Below the pieces are notes generated by a model. That model did not search any database. It was not told the DNA's origin and saw nothing but the letters and a program-made list of their open reading frames with translations. The translations under genes were made by a program, and so were the position numbers. From assembly GCA_022793195.1 (NCBI GenBank), contig JAAWCJ010000023.1, positions 102,812-139,734 of the forward strand: a stretch of 36,923 nt of DNA, written 5' to 3'. The stretch comes from Lachnospiraceae bacterium. GTDB taxonomy: Bacteria; Bacillota; Clostridia; Lachnospirales; Lachnospiraceae. Below, in pieces: positions 34,824-36,923 of this stretch (position 1 is the first letter of the stretch; each line of letters starts with the position of its first letter).

Positions 34824-36230
34824 ATGAGCAACAGTTTAGCGGCTATGCGCCCAGAGCTTGTGCGTGAGTGGTCGGACAAAAATCTTCCGCTTACACCGGA
34901 TAAAATAACCTATGGATCAAATAAAATCGTTTGGTGGAAAGCTGGCTGCGGTCACGAGTGGCAGACAAGCGTTAAGGCTCGTTCAAAGGGAGAGAACTGC
35001 CCCATATGTTCAGGTGCAAGAGTAATTGCAGGAATCAACGATTTAGCCACATTAAAGCCTGAATTAGCACAGGAATGGTCTGATAAAAATGAGATAAAGC
35101 CTACGGAGGTTTCCGTTGGCTCTCATAAGAAAGTGATATGGAGGTGCAGTCTCGGTCACGAATGGGAAGCGAGTGTTAAAAGCAGAACCGTAAACGGTAC
35201 AGGCTGTCCGTACTGCTCTCACAATAAGGTGTTGGAGGGATTTAATGACCTTGCTTCCCAAATGCCGGAGATAGCCGCCGAATGGTCTGAAAAAAATTAC
35301 CCATTACTGCCGACAATGGTTACTCCGTTTGTAAATAAAAAGGTATGGTGGAAATGCAAGAAAGGTCACGAATGGCACACCCTGATTTCCACTCGATCCG
35401 GCGGAAGCAAATGTCCCTGTTGCAGCGGGCAAACTCTGTTGAAAGGATTTAATGATTTTGCTACTACCCAGCCACAGCTTGCAGAGGAATGGTCAGACCG
35501 CAATCTTCCGCTTACGCCGGATATGATAAATGAGAAATCCCGTAAAAATGTATGGTGGAAATGTAAGACCTGCGGTAATGAGTGGAAGTCGGTTGTCTAT
35601 TCCCGGATAAAAGGAACAGTCTGCCCGGTATGTGCTGGTCGTGTTGTGCTTGCCGGATATAATGATTTAGCGGCAACAGACGCACACCTGCTTGATGAAT
35701 GGGACTATGAGAAGAACAAAGACATTACTGCGGTTTCAAGAAATTCAATGAAAAGCGTATGGTGGAAATGCTCTCTTGCTCATTCGTGGAAAGCAAAAAT
35801 TTATGAGCGTACCGTAGAAGAAAAGGGCTGTCCGGTATGTGAGCAGGAATACCGCAGCGTATTTCCACAGTTAGCGGTAAGCTATTATGCCGGGAAAAAG
35901 GGATTACAGGTGCGCCTTAATACGGACACAGAGATTGGACTCCCTCTTGAAACCTACATTGTAAATGAGAGGCTGGCGATTGAATCGAAAGACTTATCAG
36001 AGGAAAAGGAACGGCTGAAAGCCTATATATGTCGTAAGCAGGGCATAAAACTTTTGAAGCTGCCCTACAAGGCAAACGAGGGAGAAATTGAATATATCCG
36101 TAAAATCAAGAAAGCCTATCAGAGTGTACATATCTTTATAGCTTCCAATGATGAGAAGGACGCAGCCATTATTAGAAAGCGTTTTCAGGAATGGCGGACG
36201 CAAATTTATCGGTCTAAGGAGATGGCGTAA
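34824..36230 (+). CDS. Five-repeat zinc-ribbon protein with PD-(D/E)XK-like C-terminus
   Basis: The product has 468 residues. Five repeats of about 70 residues (1–70, 71–139, 140–208, 209–278, 279–345) each read ...DLAxxxPELxxEWSxKN...VWWKCxxGHEW...CPxC, the treble-clef zinc-ribbon of the DUF4379 type. Repeat 1 has GCGH and repeat 4 has CKTC in place of CxxxH. After the repeats (about 346–468) the LPLETYIVNERLAIESKD segment gives E376 and the E387-S-K389 triad, followed by GIKLLKLPY. This fits the PD-(D/E)XK nuclease fold, as in Vsr-like ends of similar proteins. ATG 34824 follows AAAGGAGG. I infer a DNA-targeting role in a mobile element; no function is established. Confidence 0.8.
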   Translation: MSNSLAAMRPELVREWSDKNLPLTPDKITYGSNKIVWWKAGCGHEWQTSVKARSKGENCPICSGARVIAGINDLATLKPELAQEWSDKNEIKPTEVSVGSHKKVIWRCSLGHEWEASVKSRTVNGTGCPYCSHNKVLEGFNDLASQMPEIAAEWSEKNYPLLPTMVTPFVNKKVWWKCKKGHEWHTLISTRSGGSKCPCCSGQTLLKGFNDFATTQPQLAEEWSDRNLPLTPDMINEKSRKNVWWKCKTCGNEWKSVVYSRIKGTVCPVCAGRVVLAGYNDLAATDAHLLDEWDYEKNKDITAVSRNSMKSVWWKCSLAHSWKAKIYERTVEEKGCPVCEQEYRSVFPQLAVSYYAGKKGLQVRLNTDTEIGLPLETYIVNERLAIESKDLSEEKERLKAYICRKQGIKLLKLPYKANEGEIEYIRKIKKAYQSVHIFIASNDEKDAAIIRKRFQEWRTQIYRSKEMA

Positions 36231-36410
36231 ATGAAAGAAGCAAAATATCATCTATATCTTAATGACAGCGAATACAGCAGGGTTATTCATTCGCTGGTCT
36301 GCCTGAAAAACAGCTTGATAGAGCAAGGTAGATACACGGACGCTGTTGACGATGTACTTATTAAAATCATGAAAGTTCGCAAGAAGCGTGTAACAGTCCA
36401 TTACATTTAG
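36231..36410 (+). CDS. Small protein of Tn1549-like elements, unknown function
   Basis: The product has 59 residues, beginning MKEAKYHLYLNDSEYSRVIH. It starts directly after the TAA of the zinc-ribbon gene, with AAGGAG at 36217–36222 inside that gene, so translation is coupled. The sequence looks like a short alpha/beta protein with a basic tail (KVRKKRVTVHY). I recall near-identical N-termini among small proteins in Tn1549-type conjugative elements of gut Firmicutes, which supports a mobile origin. No catalytic or binding function can be read from it. Confidence 0.75.
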   Translation: MKEAKYHLYLNDSEYSRVIHSLVCLKNSLIEQGRYTDAVDDVLIKIMKVRKKRVTVHYI

Positions 36411-36419
36411 TAGAGCGCC

Positions 36420-36460
36420 AAGCCGCTTGTTTCTTATTTGAGAAGCAGGCGGCTTTTTTT
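36420..36460 (+). terminator. Rho-independent terminator
   Basis: AAGCCGC...TTTCT (36420–36434) pairs with AGAA...GCGGCTT (36441–36455), with two internal mismatches, and runs into T7. It ends the zinc-ribbon/small-protein operon. Confidence 0.88.
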
Positions 36461-36511
36461 GCGTTTAAAAGCGAAAATCAAAAATTTTTTCAAGTTTTTT
36501 TCTGAGAATAG

Positions 36512-36601
36512 GTTGTCATTTCGGTTTCCAATTCCAAATAGGTGAAGGGGTTAAAAAACCACTCCTAAACGGAGAGTCTCCCTTCGCTGCATTTTGACAA
36601 C
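36512..36601. other. Nested multi-branch inverted repeat, probable structured RNA or DNA
   Basis: GTTGTCA (36512–36518) pairs with TGACAAC (36595–36601). Inside, GTGAAGGG (about 36542–36549) pairs with CCCTTCGC (about 36580–36587) with one G–T, and inside that two small hairpins sit side by side: GGTT–AACC and CTCC–GGAG. This gives a closed multi-branch fold over 90 nt and no coding frame. Confidence 0.6.
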
Positions 36602-36689
36602 TGAATATACAGGCACTAAGGACTTTATTTCTGATGATTAGCCCGAAGGAGGGTACGCCATAATCTCTTTTTTGCGAGAGCAAGCGAGA

Positions 36690-36923
36690 ACTCCCGTCCT
36701 GAAACCCGGATTGCTACCGGGGTTGGCAATGACAGTCAGAATGATAATGATACTTCCGTAAGCGGCTGGCGGAGAACCCGGCAGAGGTGAAACCCCTATG
36801 ATACGGTGTAGCTCACCGTAGCCTTAGTGCTTCCCACAAGGGCAGGCTGTGTAAACGGTCTGCCCTCCGCAGGGGGGGTTGAGGACAAATACTGCGGCTG
36901 ATACATAGCCGACTTAATAAAGG
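36690..36923 (+). ncRNA. Candidate large structured RNA, possibly HEARO/omega RNA of an IscB system
   Basis: The last ~230 nt are almost all paired and lack a coding frame. Visible hairpins are AACCCGG–CCGGGGTT (36703–36723), CCGTAAGCGG (about 36755–36764), CTGGCGG–CGGCAG (about 36766–36784), CGGTG–CACCG (36804–36818), GGGCAG–CTGCCC with an inner CTG–CGG (36840–36865) and CGGCT–AGCCG (36895–36910). The window then ends in TTAATAAAGG, which looks like the start of a ribosome binding site. A ~206-nt scaffold ending in a small hairpin just before an ORF is the layout of IscB omega RNAs, and the 3' part resembles one from memory. A group II intron is less likely because no GTGYG 5' end is seen. 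Confidence 0.35.

Noticed and set aside
36600..36923. Group II intron 5' end
   Set aside because: No GTGYG-type 5' boundary is found in 36410–36923 and no domain V is visible. The downstream sequence is needed to exclude it fully.

Overview
The window looks like a stretch of chromosome from a spore-forming Clostridia of the Lachnospiraceae type (Bacillota). This rests on the spoIIE–tilS–hpt–ftsH order, AGGAGG-type ribosome binding sites, TTGACA/TATAAT promoters, and small proteins I know from that family. No species can be assigned. No tRNA, rRNA or CRISPR array was found.

Region by region. 1–4074: 3' end of spoIIE, then tilS, hpt and ftsH. 4216–4324: a promoter followed about 70 nt later by a strong terminator, which may be a small RNA. 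4387–7958: a cytosolic GH13 glycosidase and an FAD oxidoreductase with a C-terminal Rieske domain. 8004–10897: niacin repressor niaR converging on plsC and the NAD-salvage gene pncB, with two copies of a hairpin element between them. 11250–15771: branched-chain amino acid operon leuB–ilvD–ilvB. 15889–19449: serine operon serC–serA–DUF1015. 19449–19734: a MITE-like inverted-repeat element directly in front of recJ. 19753–24998: recJ, apt, a KtrB/TrkH–KtrA potassium uptake pair and a SpoU-type rRNA methyltransferase. 25344–26819: a wall-directed lipoprotein with SH3b and 3D domains. 27053–28485: NfeD plus an SPFH protein. 28508–34454: argF, a small membrane protein, birA, a small unknown protein, dus, greA and lysS.

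Immediately after lysS (from about 34455) the character changes. Strong hairpins and direct repeats follow, then a gene encoding five zinc-ribbon repeats joined to a PD-(D/E)XK-like domain, a 59-residue co-transcribed protein of a type I associate with Tn1549-like elements, and over 400 nt of highly structured non-coding DNA reaching the window edge. I read this as the start of a mobile or integrated element. The terminal ~220 nt resemble, in size and layout, an omega RNA (HEARO) lying upstream of an IscB-type nuclease gene that would begin just beyond the window. This is an inference that cannot be closed from the window alone.
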